Shown here: one piece after another, positions 1 to 15,000 of the stretch
How the letters are laid out: every line of letters begins with the position of its first letter
Position numbering within the stretch: position 1 is the stretch's first letter
DNA from: Chrysomallon squamiferum
Taxonomy: Eukaryota > Mollusca > Gastropoda > Neomphalida > Peltospiridae
Direction of reading: 5' to 3'
Assembly: GCA_012295275.1 (NCBI GenBank)
Contig: CM022673.1
Coordinates: 7,290,311-7,354,310, forward strand
Length of the DNA: 64,000 bases
Position numbers and translations under genes: made by a program
Notes under the pieces: generated by a model
The model's input: the letters and a program-made list of their open reading frames with translations, nothing else
What the model was told of the DNA's origin: nothing
Databases searched by the model: none

Positions 1-20
1 ACACGTCAATGCTTTTGATG
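1..20 (+). CDS. 3' end of an exon cut by the window edge
   Basis: A strong donor (GTAAGT) follows base 20. Read in the phase used by all downstream exons (phase 1), the sequence gives H-V-N-A-F-D and leaves one G. It is probably the exon before the module array, but it is too short to identify. Confidence 0.4.
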
Positions 21-3000
21 GTAAGTACTTGTTATAATCTTTTTAATAAACTAATTTTTCAATAGATTTAGCGAAGCCTTAATGCATAACCCAAGATACT
101 AGATTGCCTACTTTAGAGAGAAACGATACGGTAGCCTGCTGAAAAAATACAAAACAAAAAACATGCTTACAGAAGAAAGTGTATGTACGTAAGTATGTAT
201 GTAAGAAATATCCAGTTGAACGTAAGGATTTTTATGAACATGGCACTGAAAAACTCACTGACTTTTTAATATTTTTAATTTTTTATATATTTTTTTTATC
301 TTAATAAGCCTTAAAAAACGGAGAGAACTTTCATTACAGCTTGATAGACATTTTTACTCGTTCACTATAAAAGTCAACACAGCGAAGGCATCGGGTTTCC
401 TTTCTCATTATTTAATTATACTAAAACATCTACTCGTTATTTACGAATTTTTAATAACGTAAATGCCACCTATGCTAGATGTGTAGGTGCGATTATACTT
501 TCTGAGAAACTGTAGCAGGGAAACAAAATATATATTTTTTAAATTGTGTTTGACATGAGTGAAATAGCCCACGTATTGAAAACAGCCGGTTTCCAGTTTC
601 ATGGCGCAACTATTGTAGTATTATCTTTAGTTATATACGTGTACGTTTGTTACATTTTAAAAGGCATTTTAACTATGTGTCAAATGATATGACGATTAAA
701 TAACACCGTGTGAACATTTAAAACGTAAATACATTTGTCTATTAGCAAATTATGTGTTGTATTGTTATCACGGCCTTAAAAATCAGTAACATTTGCTATA
801 TTATTTCGGAAATATGTTTCAATAATCAGCCTCTGCCAATGGCTGGTGTTTGCTCTGGATACTGGGACTGTGCGACTGGTACACGATACGGATGACGCTG
901 CCCTACTGGGTATTCTTTCAGCGTGTTTCCCAGTTATTGCTGATAGCAACTGCCATGATTTTCTTCCGTAGATGGTCTTAGTAACAAAGGAAGATGAATA
1001 AAAAACAACGATTCTTCTTTAATAGTAAGCGTAATAAATAACTATTCGAGCTCAGAAATTAATGATTTTTTGTTGCTATTATATTCTCTGAAACCAATGT
1101 CATTTCCTATGTTCTTACAGAAGGCTGTTACGGTAGACAATTGCAGCCAATGCCAGGTGTTTGTTCCGGTTACTTGGACTGCACTTCGGGAAATCCATAC
1201 AAAAGATGTTGCCCAAATGGATATGCATTCAGTGCAACCACCAGACAGTGTGTTGTTGACTCAGCTTGTACTGATCACTGCTCAGAACACGATGGAGGTA
1301 GTTAATTTTTGTTTGTGTTCGTCTTTTCTCAAAATAAGAAAAATAATCAAGTCTTAACAAATTTCGTATTATTTTAATGTTATTATGTTTTCTTAAAATC
1401 ATAAAAAGTTAGTGTATTTTTCAGACTTGTGTTACGATAATCAGCCTATGCCAATAGGTGGCGTTTGCTCTGGATACTGGGACTGTTCGAGTCATACTCC
1501 ATACAGAAGATGCTGCCCTACTGGATATTCATTCAGTGTTACCACCAGACAGTGTGTTGTTGACTCAACTTGTACTGATCCGTGCCCATGGGGCGATCGA
1601 GGTATTTACTGTTTCGTCTGTGTATGCGTTTTGTCAATAACAGGAAAACCACTATATATTGTACTGTTATAATGCCCTTTTAAATTCCTATAGATCTGCT
1701 GTGATATCGGGAATTTGTTACAATAATCAACGTCAGCCAACAGCTGGTGTTTGCTCTGGATACTGGGTCTGTGCGACTGGTACTCCCTACAAAAGATGCT
1801 AAACTATGGGATATTTGTTCAGTGTGATTAAAAGATAGTGTGTAGTTGATAGCAACTGCCTTCGTTTTTGATCAGCAGGTGGTCCTGGGAGAAAAGAACA
1901 AAATTCTTCTTTAATAATTAGCGAAATAGATTACGATAAAGCGCGGAGTTTATTTTATTTTTTATTGTTATAATAATCTCTAAAATCGCTGAGTTGTTTG
2001 AGGTGGCTGTTACGGTACGCAATTGCAGCCAATGCCAGGTGTTTGTTCCGGTTACTTGGACTGCGCTACGGGAAATCCATACGAAAGATGTTGCCCAAGT
2101 GGATATTCTTTCAGTGTTACGACCAGACAATGTGTAGTTGACAGCAATTGTAATGATCCGTGTCCATGGGGCGGTAGGGGTAGTTTACGTTTTTTCTGTG
2201 CATGCGTTTTGTCAAAAAAGTGAAAAAGAAGGAAATTATATGTTGTATAGTTATAATGGGCGGAATTGTTTTGTATTATTGTTTTACTAATCTCTGAAAA
2301 CGCTATGTTGTTACAGACGTCTGTTCCGGTAGGCATATGCAGCCAATGCCAGGTGTTTGTTCCGGTTACTTGGACTGCACTTCGGGAAGTCCAAACAAAA
2401 GATGTTGCCCAAGTGGATATGCATTCAGTGTAACCACCAGACAGTGTGTTGTTGACTCAACTTGTACTGATCCGTGCCCATGGGGCGGTCGAGGTAATTA
2501 CTGTTTCGTCTGTGTATGCGTTTTGTCAAAAATAGGAAAACCACTATATATTGTACTGTTATAATGCCCTTTTAAATTCCTATAGATCTGCTGTGATATC
2601 GGGAATTTGTTACAATAATCAACGTCAGCCAACAGCTGGTGTTTGCTCCAGCAGAAATTGTAGCAGGGAAACAAAATATTTTTATTTTTATTTTATTTTT
2701 GATATGAGTGAAATAGCCCACGTATTGAAAACAGCCGGTTTCCAGTTTCACGGCGCAACTATTGTAGTATTATCTTTAGTTATATACGTGTACGTTTGTT
2801 ACATTTTAAAAGGCATTTTAACTATATGACAAATGATATGACGATTAAATAACACCGTGTGAACATTTAAAACGTAAATACATTTGTCTAATGATAATTG
2901 TGAACATGTCGAAATCATCAGACCACCAGTGAATGACAACAAACAATTTAAAATCTATCAAGAAATAATACGTTTGTGCTATTCCACCTTAGCGACTGTT

Positions 3001-3327
3001 TCTATTTTACTTTATTAAACTCCTTTGCAACGAATAAGTGTATAAAAAAATGTATCTGATATTTTAGATATTACACACTTTATGTCGAGACGACCATTAA
3101 ATCGTTGTGATCTATTAATATTACGATGTATATGTAACGGCATGAAAAAGTTGTCAAGGTTTATCACGTCGTGTGAACTCCCCTTAAATAATGAAACTAG
3201 TTACTTAATTTTCTTATAATAATAGAATTTACCGTTCCGAACAAAAACTTGTTACCAGTTACCAGCTTATTAATAGTTTGATGATTATATTGCTGTATCA
3301 TCATCGTTATCATCATCATCATCATCA

Positions 3328-3378
<51 letters not shown>

Positions 3379-3685
3379 TTATTATTTATGTAAATATAGA
3401 ATATATTTAGGATGCACCATGTTGGCGACTTCGATGCCAAAAGACATTGCAAAATAACACTCACACGGTGTACAACAAAAAATGCAGTCGACTAAAGCAA
3501 TAATGTAAAGAAAGTAATATATATATATATATAATACTTATTTTACATTTTAATTAATTACTTAATGTATTTTTATTATTACTATTGCTGTTGCTACTAC
3601 TACTACTACTACTACTGATGCTATTATTATTATTATTATTATTATTATTATGATTATTATTATTTTTATTTTTATTATTATTATG

Positions 3686-3732
<47 letters not shown>

Positions 3733-4958
3733 CGCTGCTGTTGTTGTTGTTGATCTTGTTGCTGCTGATGCTACTAATAGTATTATCATTCTATTACTAG
3801 ATATCTGTGGACATTGTAAAAACTCCAACAGAGGCTGCTATGTAGCTCACCCGGACTGTAATCGTTACTACCAGTGTGATTATGACGACACAAGAAAGAT
3901 GGTAGCCACTGTTCGGAGATGTCCGTACGGGTTATACTGGAACAAGAAGTTACTTACCTGCGACTATCCACACAATGTAGAATGCGCCAGAGGTATGTGT
4001 ACAGTGAACAACATTTTAGTGCTAAAGCAAACAGGACAAATAAATAAAATTTGATAAAATCAAATCAAATTAAAAAAGTTAATAAATACCCCAAAAAAAA
4101 AAAATAAAAAAAAAAAATCAACAAAAAAAATCATTAACAAATAACATTTAACTCATGAATTAATAAATGAATACAGAAAGAGATAAATAAATAAATGTAG
4201 AAAGGGAGAAATAAAATAAATAAAAATATGTAAATAAAAAGAATAGATTTAAGTGATAAATAAATTAATACACAGAGAGATAAATAAATGAATGAATGAA
4301 TGAATGAATAAATAAAAAAAAAAAATAAATAAATAACATTACAAAACAACCTGACTAAAATCAGAGACTCTCAGATCGCAGCAATTTTGTGAATAAAATT
4401 CGACGATATTCCATTAAAGTCAAAAAAGTAATACGGTCATCTTAAGAAAATAATAATACGACAATCTGACGCCAAACAATAAAATCTGTTTCGTTTGTTT
4501 ATATCTGAATGGTATTATGTACGGTTATCTGTTTTTAATCCAGTTCTGCCGATCACTAATTTTGCTATCACTGATCAATTTACAGTAGTTTCCCGGATTA
4601 ACCACACCTCCGAAATTTTAAAGATCTACTACCACCACGGGTCAAAGCAAAGTAAAAATTGTATTCCCATGAGTCATAATCATAAACTTTCGTGTTAAAT
4701 AGATGCTTCCAGGGTAATTCAAAAACTTCCTAAATAAAAAAAAAAATTCTAAACCTAAAACGTTTTACATTTAAATTATAGTTTTGTTACTAATTAATAT
4801 CTGAGCAATACTATCACTGAAGTATCACACAGAAAAAGAAAATAAACAAAACAACAAAACAACACGAATGGGATTTTTTTCTATGCAAATAAATAATATA
4901 TTTCTTAATATGTATGTTTCCTTTTTAATTTTTAGTTTTTCTTCTTTTTCTTCTTCTT

Positions 4959-5023
<65 letters not shown>

Positions 5024-7795
5024 CATTAAAATTATCATTATTATTATATATGGCCCATTTAGAATGTGCTATACTTGTTTCTTAATCTGGCCCGGATAGG
5101 TCAAGGAATGGAATAAAAACATTCATTTGCATTTAATAAAAACAGCACTACTCTGATAAACCTGATCATTAATTGAAACTAAAAAATATTTATGTTGGTT
5201 ACGGTTGACGTTGGTGCTGATGGTTATATAACGCGCGATGGTAATAGCTGTCTGTTATTTTGTTAGCGTCAGGAATCTGCGTAAACAACGGTCCTCAACC
5301 AATAGATGGTTACTGCGCTGGATACTGGGACTGCTCGACTGGAGTACCAAAGAGACAGTGCTGCCCTTTCGGTTATTCATTCAGTGCGGCCTATAGACGA
5401 TGCGTACAAGATGTCACATGCCAAGAAACATGTAACACAACTTTTTCAGGTACGTGATTTATCATTTCTTTAAAAATATCTAAATGGAATGATACATTAT
5501 TTATGTTACCTTTTGAATTACTTTAATTTATTTGCTAACGTACACTCAGCCTTTATCATAAATAAAATATGGCTAAATTAAGTAACAATTCTAGAAGAAT
5601 TAACCATTATTATTATTTCCTATTTCGTTACCTTATTTTAGCGTAGAGAAAAAGGTTAAAAATTAGCAGTGGAATAAATAAGTTACACACAAAAATAAAG
5701 AAAAAAGATAATCGGTGATCAACAATGGCATATATAATGAAATATATTATGATGCATACGCGGAAACCATTGGGTTTCTGATTCTTATAATCATCTCTGA
5801 AATCGCTATCATTTGCTATGTTGTCTCACCAGTCTGTTACGGTAGGCAATTGCAGCCAATGCCAAATGTTTGTTCCGGTTACTTGGACTGCACTACGGGA
5901 CATCCATACAAAAGATGTTGCCCAAGTGGATATGCATTCAGTATAACGACCAGACAGTGCGTTGTTGACTCAACTTGCCATGATCAGTGCTCAGTACATT
6001 TTGGAGGTAGTTATCTTTTTGTCTGTGTTCGTCTTTTGTCAAAATAAGAAAAATAATCGAGTCTTAAATTATTTCGTATTATTTTCATATTATTATGTTT
6101 TCTTAAAATCACAGACAGTCTCTGCGTTTTTCAGAAATGTGCTACAACAAGCAGCCACTGCCAATACCAGGAATCTGTTGTGGATATTGGGACTGTTCGT
6201 CTGGAAATCCATTCACACGATGTTGCCCTACTGGATATTCATTCAGTGTTACGACCAGACAATGTGTAGTTGACAGCAATTGTAATTATCCGTGTCCATG
6301 GACCGGTACAGGTGGCCCTGGAGGTACTTATCGTTTCGTCTTTGTATGCGTTTTGTGAAAAATAAGAAAAAGAAGCAAATTATATGTTCTACAGTTACTA
6401 TGGCCTTTAAAATCAGTAACATTTACAATATTATTTCAGGAACATGTTACGATAATCAACCTATGCCAATATCTGGCGTTTGCTCTGGATACTGGGACTG
6501 TTCGAGTCATACGCCATACAGAAGATGCTGCCCGACTGGATATTCATTCAGTGTTGCCAAAAGTTGGATTGTAAATCCTGCCCATGGGGCGGGATATTTG
6601 TTCAGTGCGTTTTGAAAAAAAGATACCGTATATGTTGTTATAATGACCTTTAAAATCAGTGCCGTTGTTTTTGATCAGCAGGTGGTCCTGATACTGGGAG
6701 AAAAGAACGGAAAATTTCGTGTTTCTTTACTTAATTTTCTTCGCAGATGGTCTTAGTAATGAAAAAAGAAAAAAGTTCTTCTTTAATAAGCGAAAAAATA
6801 AATACAATGCGCGGAGTTTATTTTTTATTTTTTATTGTTATAATAATCTCTAAAAACACTATGTTCTTTCAACAGGCTGTTACGGTACGCAATTGCAGCC
6901 AATGCCAGGTTTTTGTTCCGGTTACTTGGACTGCACTACGGGAAATCCATACAAAAGATGTTGCCCTGCTGGATATGCATTCAGTGCAACCACCAGACAG
7001 TGTGTTGTTGACTCAACTTGCCATGATCTGTGCTCAGTACACTTTGGAGGTAGTTAACTTTTTGTCTGTGTTCGTCTTTTCTCGAAATAAGAAAAATAAT
7101 CAAGTCTTAACATAGTTCGTATTATTTTAATGTTATTATGTTTTCTTAAAATCATAAAAAGTTAGTGTATTTTTCAGACATGTGTTACCAGAAGCAGCTG
7201 TTGCCAATACCAGGAATCTGTTGTGGATATTGGGACTGTTCGTCTGGAAATCCATTCACTCGATGTTGCCCTACTGGATATTCATTCAGTGTTACGACCA
7301 GACAATGTGTAGTTGACAGCAATTGTAATTATCCGTGTCCATGGACCGGTACAGGTGGCCCTGGAGGTACTTATCGCTCCGTCTGTGTATGCGTTTTGTG
7401 AAAAATAAGAAAAATAAGCAAATTATATATTGTACAGTTACAGTCGCCTTTAAAATCAATAACATTTGCTATTTTATTTCAGGAATCTGTTACGATAATC
7501 AACCTATGCCAATAGCTGGCCTTTGCTCTGGATACTGGGACTGTTCGACTCGTACACCATACAGAAGATGCTGTCCTACTGGATATTCATTCAGTACAAC
7601 CACCAGAACATGTGTAGTTGATAGGAACTGCCATGATGTTTGTTCCGTAACTGATCCCGGTAAAAAACATTCTTCTTTAATAACAGGCGAAATAGATTAT
7701 GACGGAAGTGAAGAAATAGTTGTTTTTTATGTTGCTGTTATAATGACCTGTAACACCGCTGTCATTTGCCGTGTTGTTTCAGCAATCTGTTACAT

Positions 7796-7846
<51 letters not shown>

Positions 7847-9016
7847 TAGTAACAGTAATGGCAGTAGTAATGATATTGAAATGGTAACAGTAGTTTTAGT
7901 AGTAGTTATAGTAATATTAGTTGTAGTAGACTTGTTGTATTTTCATCGTTTTTGATCAGCAGGTGGTCGTTGGAGAAAAGAACAAAATTCGATTTCTTTA
8001 ATAATAAGCGAAATAGATTACTATAATGCGCGGAGTTTTTTCTTTTTTTTTTTCTTGTTGTAATAATCTCTAAAAACACTATGTTGTTTCAGAAGGCTGT
8101 TACGGTAGGCAATTGCAGCCAATGCCAGGTGTTTGTTCCGGTTACTTGGACTGCACTACAGGAAATCCATACAAAAGATGTTGCCCAAGTGGATATGCAT
8201 TCAGTGCAACCACCAGACAGTGTGTTGTTGACTCAACTTGCCATGATCTGTGCTCAGTACACTTTGGAGGTAGTTAACTTTTTGTCTGTGTTCGTCTTTT
8301 CTCAAAATAAGAAAAATAATCAAGTCTTAACATAGTTCGTATTATTTTAATGTTATTATGTTTTCTTAAAATCATAAAAAGTTAGTGTATTTTTCAGACA
8401 TGTGTTACCAGAAGCAGCTGTTGCCAATACCAGGAATCTGTTGTGGATATTGGGACTGTTCGTCTGGAAATCCATTCACTCGATGTTGCCCTACTGGATA
8501 TTCATTCAGTGTTACGACCAGACAATGTGTAGTTGACAGCAATTGTAATTATCCGTGTCCATGGACCGGTACAGGTGGCCCTGGAGGTACTTATCGCTCC
8601 GTCTGTGTATGCGTTTTGTGAAAAAATAAGAAAAATAAGCAAATTATATATTGTACAGTTACAGTCGCCTTTAAAATCAATAACATTTGCTATTTTATTT
8701 CAGGAATCTGTTACGATAATCAACCTATGCCAATAGCTGGCCTTTGCTCTGGATACTGGGACTGTTCGACTCGTACACCATACAGAAGATGCTGTCCTAC
8801 TGGATATTCATTCAGTACAACCACCAGAACATGTGTAGTTGATAGGAACTGCCATGATGTTTGTTCCGTAACTGATCCCGGTAAAAAACATTCTTCTTTA
8901 ATAACAGGCGAAATAGATTATGACGGAAGTGAAGAAATAGTTGTTTTTTATGTTGCTGTTATAATGACCTGTAACACCGCTGTCATTTGCCGTGTTGTTT
9001 CAGCAATCTGTTACAT

Positions 9017-9070
<54 letters not shown>

Positions 9071-12000
9071 TAGTAACAGTAATGGCAGTAGTAATGATAT
9101 TGAAATGGTAACAGTAGTTTTAGTAGTAGTTATAGTAATATTAGTTGTAGTAGACTTGTTGTATTTTCATCGTTTTTGATCAGCAGGTGGTCCTTGGAGA
9201 AAAGAACAAAATTCTTCTTTAATAATAAGCGAAATAGATTACTATAATGCGCGGAGTTTTTTCTTTTTTTTCTTGTTGTAATAATCTCTAAAAACACTAT
9301 GTTGTTTCAGACAGGCTGTTACGGTAGGCAATTGCAGCCAATGCCAGGTGTTTGTTCCGGTTACTTGGACTGCACTACAGGAAATCCATACAAAAGATGT
9401 TGCCCAAGTGGATATGCATTCAGTGCAACCACCAGACAGTGTGTTGTTGACTCAACTTGCCATGATCTGTGCTCAGTACACTTTGGAGGTAGTTAACTTT
9501 TTGTCTGTGTTCGTCTTTTCTCAAAATAAGAAAAATAATCAAGTCTTAACATAGTTCGTATTATTTTAATGTTATTATGTTTTCTTAAAATCATAAAAAG
9601 TTAGTGTATTTTTCAGACATGTGTTACCAGAAGCAGCTGTTGCCAATACCAGGAATCTGTTGTGGATATTGGGACTGTTCGTCTGGAACACCATCCGCAA
9701 GATGTTGTCCTACTGGATATTCATTCAGTGTTACCACCAGACAATGTGTAGTTGACAGCAATTGTAATGATCCGTGCCCAGGGGGCCCTCGAGGTAGTGA
9801 TCGTTTCGTCTGTGTATGCGTTTTGTGAAAAAAAAGAAAAATTAGCAAATTATGTGTTGTATTGTTATAATGGCGTTTAAAATCAATAACATTTGCTATT
9901 TTATTTCGGAAATATGTTTCAAAAATCAACGTCAGTCAATAGCTGGTCTTTGCTCCGGATACTGGGTCTGTGCGACTGGTACACCATACAAAGGATGCTA
10001 AACTATGGGATATTTTTTCAATGTGAATACAAGATAGTGTGTAGTTGATAGCAACTGCCATCGTTTTGGATCAGCAGGTGGTCCTGGGAGAAAAGAACAA
10101 AATTCAGTGTTACCACTAGACAATGTGTAGTTGATAGCAATTGTAATGATCCGTGCCTATGGGGCGGTCGAGGTAGTTATCGTTTAGTCTGTATATGCGT
10201 TTTGTGAAAAATAAGAAAAATAAGCAATTATATGTTGTATAGATATAGTCGCCTTTAAAATCAATAACATTTGCTATTTTATTTCAGAAAACTGTTACGA
10301 TAATCAACCTATGCCAATAGCTGGCCTTTGCTCTGGATACTGGGACTGTTCGACTCGTACACCATACAGAAGATGCTGCCCTGCTGGATATTCATTCAGT
10401 GTTACCACCAGACAGTGTGTTGTTGACAGCAATTGTAATGATCCGTGTCCATGGCGCGGTAGGGGTAGTTTACGTTTTTTCTGTGTATGCGTTTTGTGAA
10501 AAAAGTGAAAAAGAAGGAAATTATATGTTGTATAGTTATAATGGGCGGAATTTTTGTTTTTGTATTATTGTTTTACTAATCTCTAAAAACACTATGTTGT
10601 TACAGGAGTCTGTTACGGTAGGCATATGCAGCCAATGCCAGGTGTTTGTTCCGGTTACTTGGACTGCACTACGGGAAATCCATACAAAAGATGTTGCCCA
10701 AGTGGATATGCATTCAGTGCAACCACCAGACAGTGTGTTGTTGACTCAACTTGCCATGATCTGTGCTCAGTACACTTTGGAGGTAGTTAACTTTTTGTCT
10801 ATGTTCGTCTTTTCTCAAAATAAGAAAAATAATCAAGTCTTAACATAGTTCGTATTATTTTAATGTTATTATGTTTTCTTAAAATCATAAAAAGTTAGTG
10901 TATTTTTCAGACATGTGTTACCAGAAGCAGCTGTTGCCAATACCAGGAATCTGTTGTGGATATTGGGACTGTTCGTCTGGAACACCATCCGCAAGATGTT
11001 GTCCTACTGGATATTCATTCAGTGTTACCACCAGACAATGTGTAGTTGACAGCAATTGTAATGATCCGTGCCCAGGGGGCCCTCGAGGTAGTGATCGTTT
11101 CGTCTGTGTATGCGTTTTGTGAAAAAAAAGAAAAATTAGCAAATTATGTGTTGTATTGTTATAATGGCGTTTAAAATCAATAACATTTGCTATTTTATTT
11201 CGGAAATATGTTTCAAAAATCAACGTCAGTCAATAGCTGGTCTTTGCTCCGGATACTGGGTCTGTGCGACTGGTACACCATACAAAGGATGCTAAACTAT
11301 GGGATATTTTTTCAATGTGAATACAAGATAGTGTGTAGTTGATAGCAACTGCCATCGTTTTTGATCAGCAGGTGGTCCTGGGAGAAAAGAACAAAATTCA
11401 GTGTTACCACTAGACAATGTGTAGTTGATAGCAATTGTAATGATCCGTGCCTATGGGGCGGTCGAGGTAGTTATCGTTTAGTCTGTATATGCGTTTTGTG
11501 AAAAATAAGAAAAATAAGCAATTATATGTTGTATAGATATAGTCGCCTTTAAAATCAATAACATTTGCTATTTTATTTCAGAAAACTGTTACGATAATCA
11601 ACCTATGCCAATAGCTGGCCTTTGCTCTGGATACTGGGACTGTTCGACTCGTAAACCATACAGAAGATGCTGCCCTGCTGGATATTCATTCAGTGTTACC
11701 ACCAGACAGTGTGTTGTTGACAGCAATTGTAATGATCCGTGTCCATGGCGCGGTAGGGGTAGTTTACGTTTTTTCTGTGTATGCGTTTTGTGAAAAAAGT
11801 GAAAAAGAAGGAAATTATATGTTGTATAGTTATAATGGGCGGAATTTTTGTTTTTGTATTATTGTTTTACTAATCTCTAAAAACACTATGTTGTTACAGG
11901 AGTCTGTTACGGTAGGCATATGCAGCCAATGCCAGGTGTTTGTTCCGGTTACTTGGACTGCACTACGGGAAATCCATACAGAAGATGTTGCCCAAGTGGA

Positions 12001-15000
12001 TATGCATTCAGTGTAACCACCAGACAGTGTGTTGTTGACTCAACTTGCTATGATAAGTGCTCAGAACACGTTCCAGGTAGTTAACTTTTTGTCTGTGTTC
12101 GTCTTTTGTCAAAATAAGAAAAATAATCGAGTCAAATTATTTCGTATTGTTTTCATATTATTATGTTTTCTTAAAATCACACACAGTCTCTGCGTTTTTC
12201 AGACATGTGCTACAGTAAGCAGCCACTGCCAATACCAGGAATCTGTTTTGGATATTGGGACTGTTCGTCTGGAACTCCATTGACAAAATGTTGCCCTACT
12301 GGATATTCTTTCAGTGTTACGACTAGACAATGTGAAGTTGACAGCAACTGTAATGATCCGTGTCCATGGGGCGGTAGGGGTAGTTTACGTTTTTTCTGTG
12401 TATGTATTTTGTCAAAAAAGTGAAAAAGAAGGAAATTATATGTTGTATAGTTATAATGGGCGGAATTTTTGTTTTTGTATTATTGTTTTACTAATCTCTA
12501 AAAACGCTATGTTGTTTCATTAGGCTGTTCCGGTAGGGATATGGAGCCAATGCCAGGTGTTTGTTCCGGTTATTTGGACTGCACTAGTGGAAGACCACAT
12601 AGAAGATGTTGCAATCGTGGATATTCATTCAGTGTTACTACCAGACAATGTGTAGTTGACAGCAATTGTAACGATCCGTGCCCATGGCGCCCTCCAGGTA
12701 CTTATCGTTTCATCTGTGTATGCGTTTTGTGAAAAATAAGAAAAATTAGCAAATTATGTGTTGTATTGTTATAATGGCCTTTAAAATCAGTAACATTTGC
12801 TATGTTATTTCGGAAATATGTTTCAGTAATCAACCTCTGCCAATAGCTGGTCTTTGCTCTGGATACTGGGTCTGTGCGACTGGTACACCATACAAAGGAT
12901 GCTAAACTATGGGATATTTGTTCCGTATGATTAAAAGATAGTGTATAGTTGATAGCAACTGCCGTCGTTTTTGATCAGCAGGTGGTCCTGGGAGAAAAGA
13001 ACAAAATTCTTCTTTAATAATAAGCGAAATAGATTACTACAATGCGCGGAGTTTATTTTTTATTTTTTATTGTTATAATAATCTCTAAAAACGCTATGTT
13101 GTTTCAACAGGCTGTTACGGTAGGGATATGGAGCCAATGCCAGGTTTTTGTTCCGGTTACTTGGATTGCACTACAGGAAATCCATACAAAAGATGTTGCC
13201 CAAGTGGATATGCATTCAGTGTAACCACCAGACAGTGTGTTGTTGACTCAACTTGTAATGATCAGTGCTCAGTTAGAGGTAGTTAACTTTTTGTCTGTGT
13301 TCGTCTTTTGTCAAAATAAGGAAAATAATCGAGTCTTAACATATTTCGTTTTGTTTTCATATTATTATGTTTTCTTAAAATCATAAATCGTTACTGTGTG
13401 TTTCAGACATGTGCTACAATAATCAGCGACTGCCAATACCAGGAATCTGTTGTGGATATTGGGACTGTTCGTCTGGAACTCCATTGACAAAATGTTGCCC
13501 TACTGGATATTCTTTCAGTGTTACGACCAGACAATGTGTAGTTGACAGCAATTGTAATGATCCGTGTCCATGGGGCGGTAGGGGTAGTTTACGTTTTTTC
13601 TGTGTATGTATTTTGTCAAAAAAGTGAAAAAGAAGGAAATTATATGTTGTATAGTTATAATGGGCGGAATTTTTGTTTTTGTATTATTGTTTTACTAATC
13701 TCTAAAAACGCTATGTTGTTTCATTAGGCTGTTCCGGTAGGGATATGGAGCCAATGCCAGGTGTTTGTTCCGGTTATTTGGACTGCACTAGTGGAAGACC
13801 ACATAGAAGATGTTGCAATCGTGGATATTCATTCAGTGTTACTACCAGACAATGTGTAGTTGACAGCAATTGTAACGATCCGTGCCCATGGCGCCCTCCA
13901 GGTACTTATCGTTTCATCTGTGTATGCGTTTTGTGAAAAATAAGAAAAATTAGCAAATTATGTGTTGTATTGTTATAATGGCCTTTAAAATCAGTAACAT
14001 TTGCTATGTTATTTCGGAAATATGTTTCAGTAATCAACCTCTGCCAATAGCTGGTCTTTGCTCTGGATACTGGGTCTGTGCGACTGGTACACCATACAAA
14101 GGATGCTAAACTATGGGATATTTGTTCCGTGTGATTAAAAGATAGTGTATAGTTGATAGCAACTGCCGTCGTTTTTGATCAGCAGGTGGTCCTGGGAGAA
14201 AAGAACAAAATTCTTCTTTAATAATAAGCGAAATAGATTACTACAATGCGCGGAGTTTATTTTTTATTTTTTATTGTTATAATAATCTCTAAAAACGCTA
14301 TGTTGTTTCAACAGGCTGTTACGGTAGGGATATGGAGCCAATGCCAGGTTTTTGTTCCGGTTACTTGGATTGCACTACAGGAAATCCATACAAAAGATGT
14401 TGCCCAAGTGGATATGCATTCAGTGTAACCACCAGACAGTGTGTTGTTGACTCAACTTGTAATGATCAATGCTCAGTTAGAGGTAGTTAACTTTTTGTCT
14501 GTGTTCGTCTTTTGTCAAAATAAGGAAAATAATCGAGTCTTAACATATTTCGTTTTGTTTTCATATTATTATGTTTTCTTAAAATCATAAATCGTTACTG
14601 TGTGTTTCAGACATGTGCTACAATAATCAGCGACTGCCAATACCAGGAATCTGTTGTGGATATTGGGACTGTTCGTCTGGAACTCCATTGACAAAATGTT
14701 GCCCTACTGGATATTCTTTCAGTGTTACGACCAGACAATGTGTAGTTGACAGCAATTGTAATGATCCGTGTCCATGGGGCGGTAGGGGTAGTTTACGTTT
14801 TTCTGTGTATGCATTTTGTCAAAAAAGTCAAAAAAAAGAAGGAAATTATATGTTGTATAGTTGTAATGGGCGGAATTTTTGTTTTTGTATTATTGTTTTA
14901 CTAATCTCTAAAAACGCTATGTTGTTTCATTAGGCTGTTCCGGTAGGGATATGGAGCCAATGCCAGGTGTTTGTTCCGGTTATTTGGACTGCACTAGTGG

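Larger units (their letters stand above)
21..1120 (+). other. intron-like stretch with one dead exon and a duplicated fragment
   Basis: AT-rich non-coding sequence. It contains the duplicated segment 505-741 and a decayed module exon at 810-960; nothing else coding was seen. Confidence 0.6.

Noticed and set aside
3562-3828. Poly-Ile, poly-Leu, poly-Ser, Thr-His and Tyr-rich ORFs (also at 20294, 23799, 25516, 30127, 36344, 45282)
   Set aside because: They are translations of ATT, CT, ACTAC, GT or TTA simple repeats.
9624-11223. Antisense ORFs of about 100 codons opposite class B exons
   Set aside because: They repeat exactly with the exon blocks, read through introns, and mirror Cys-rich codons on the opposite strand; they are shadows of the real exons.
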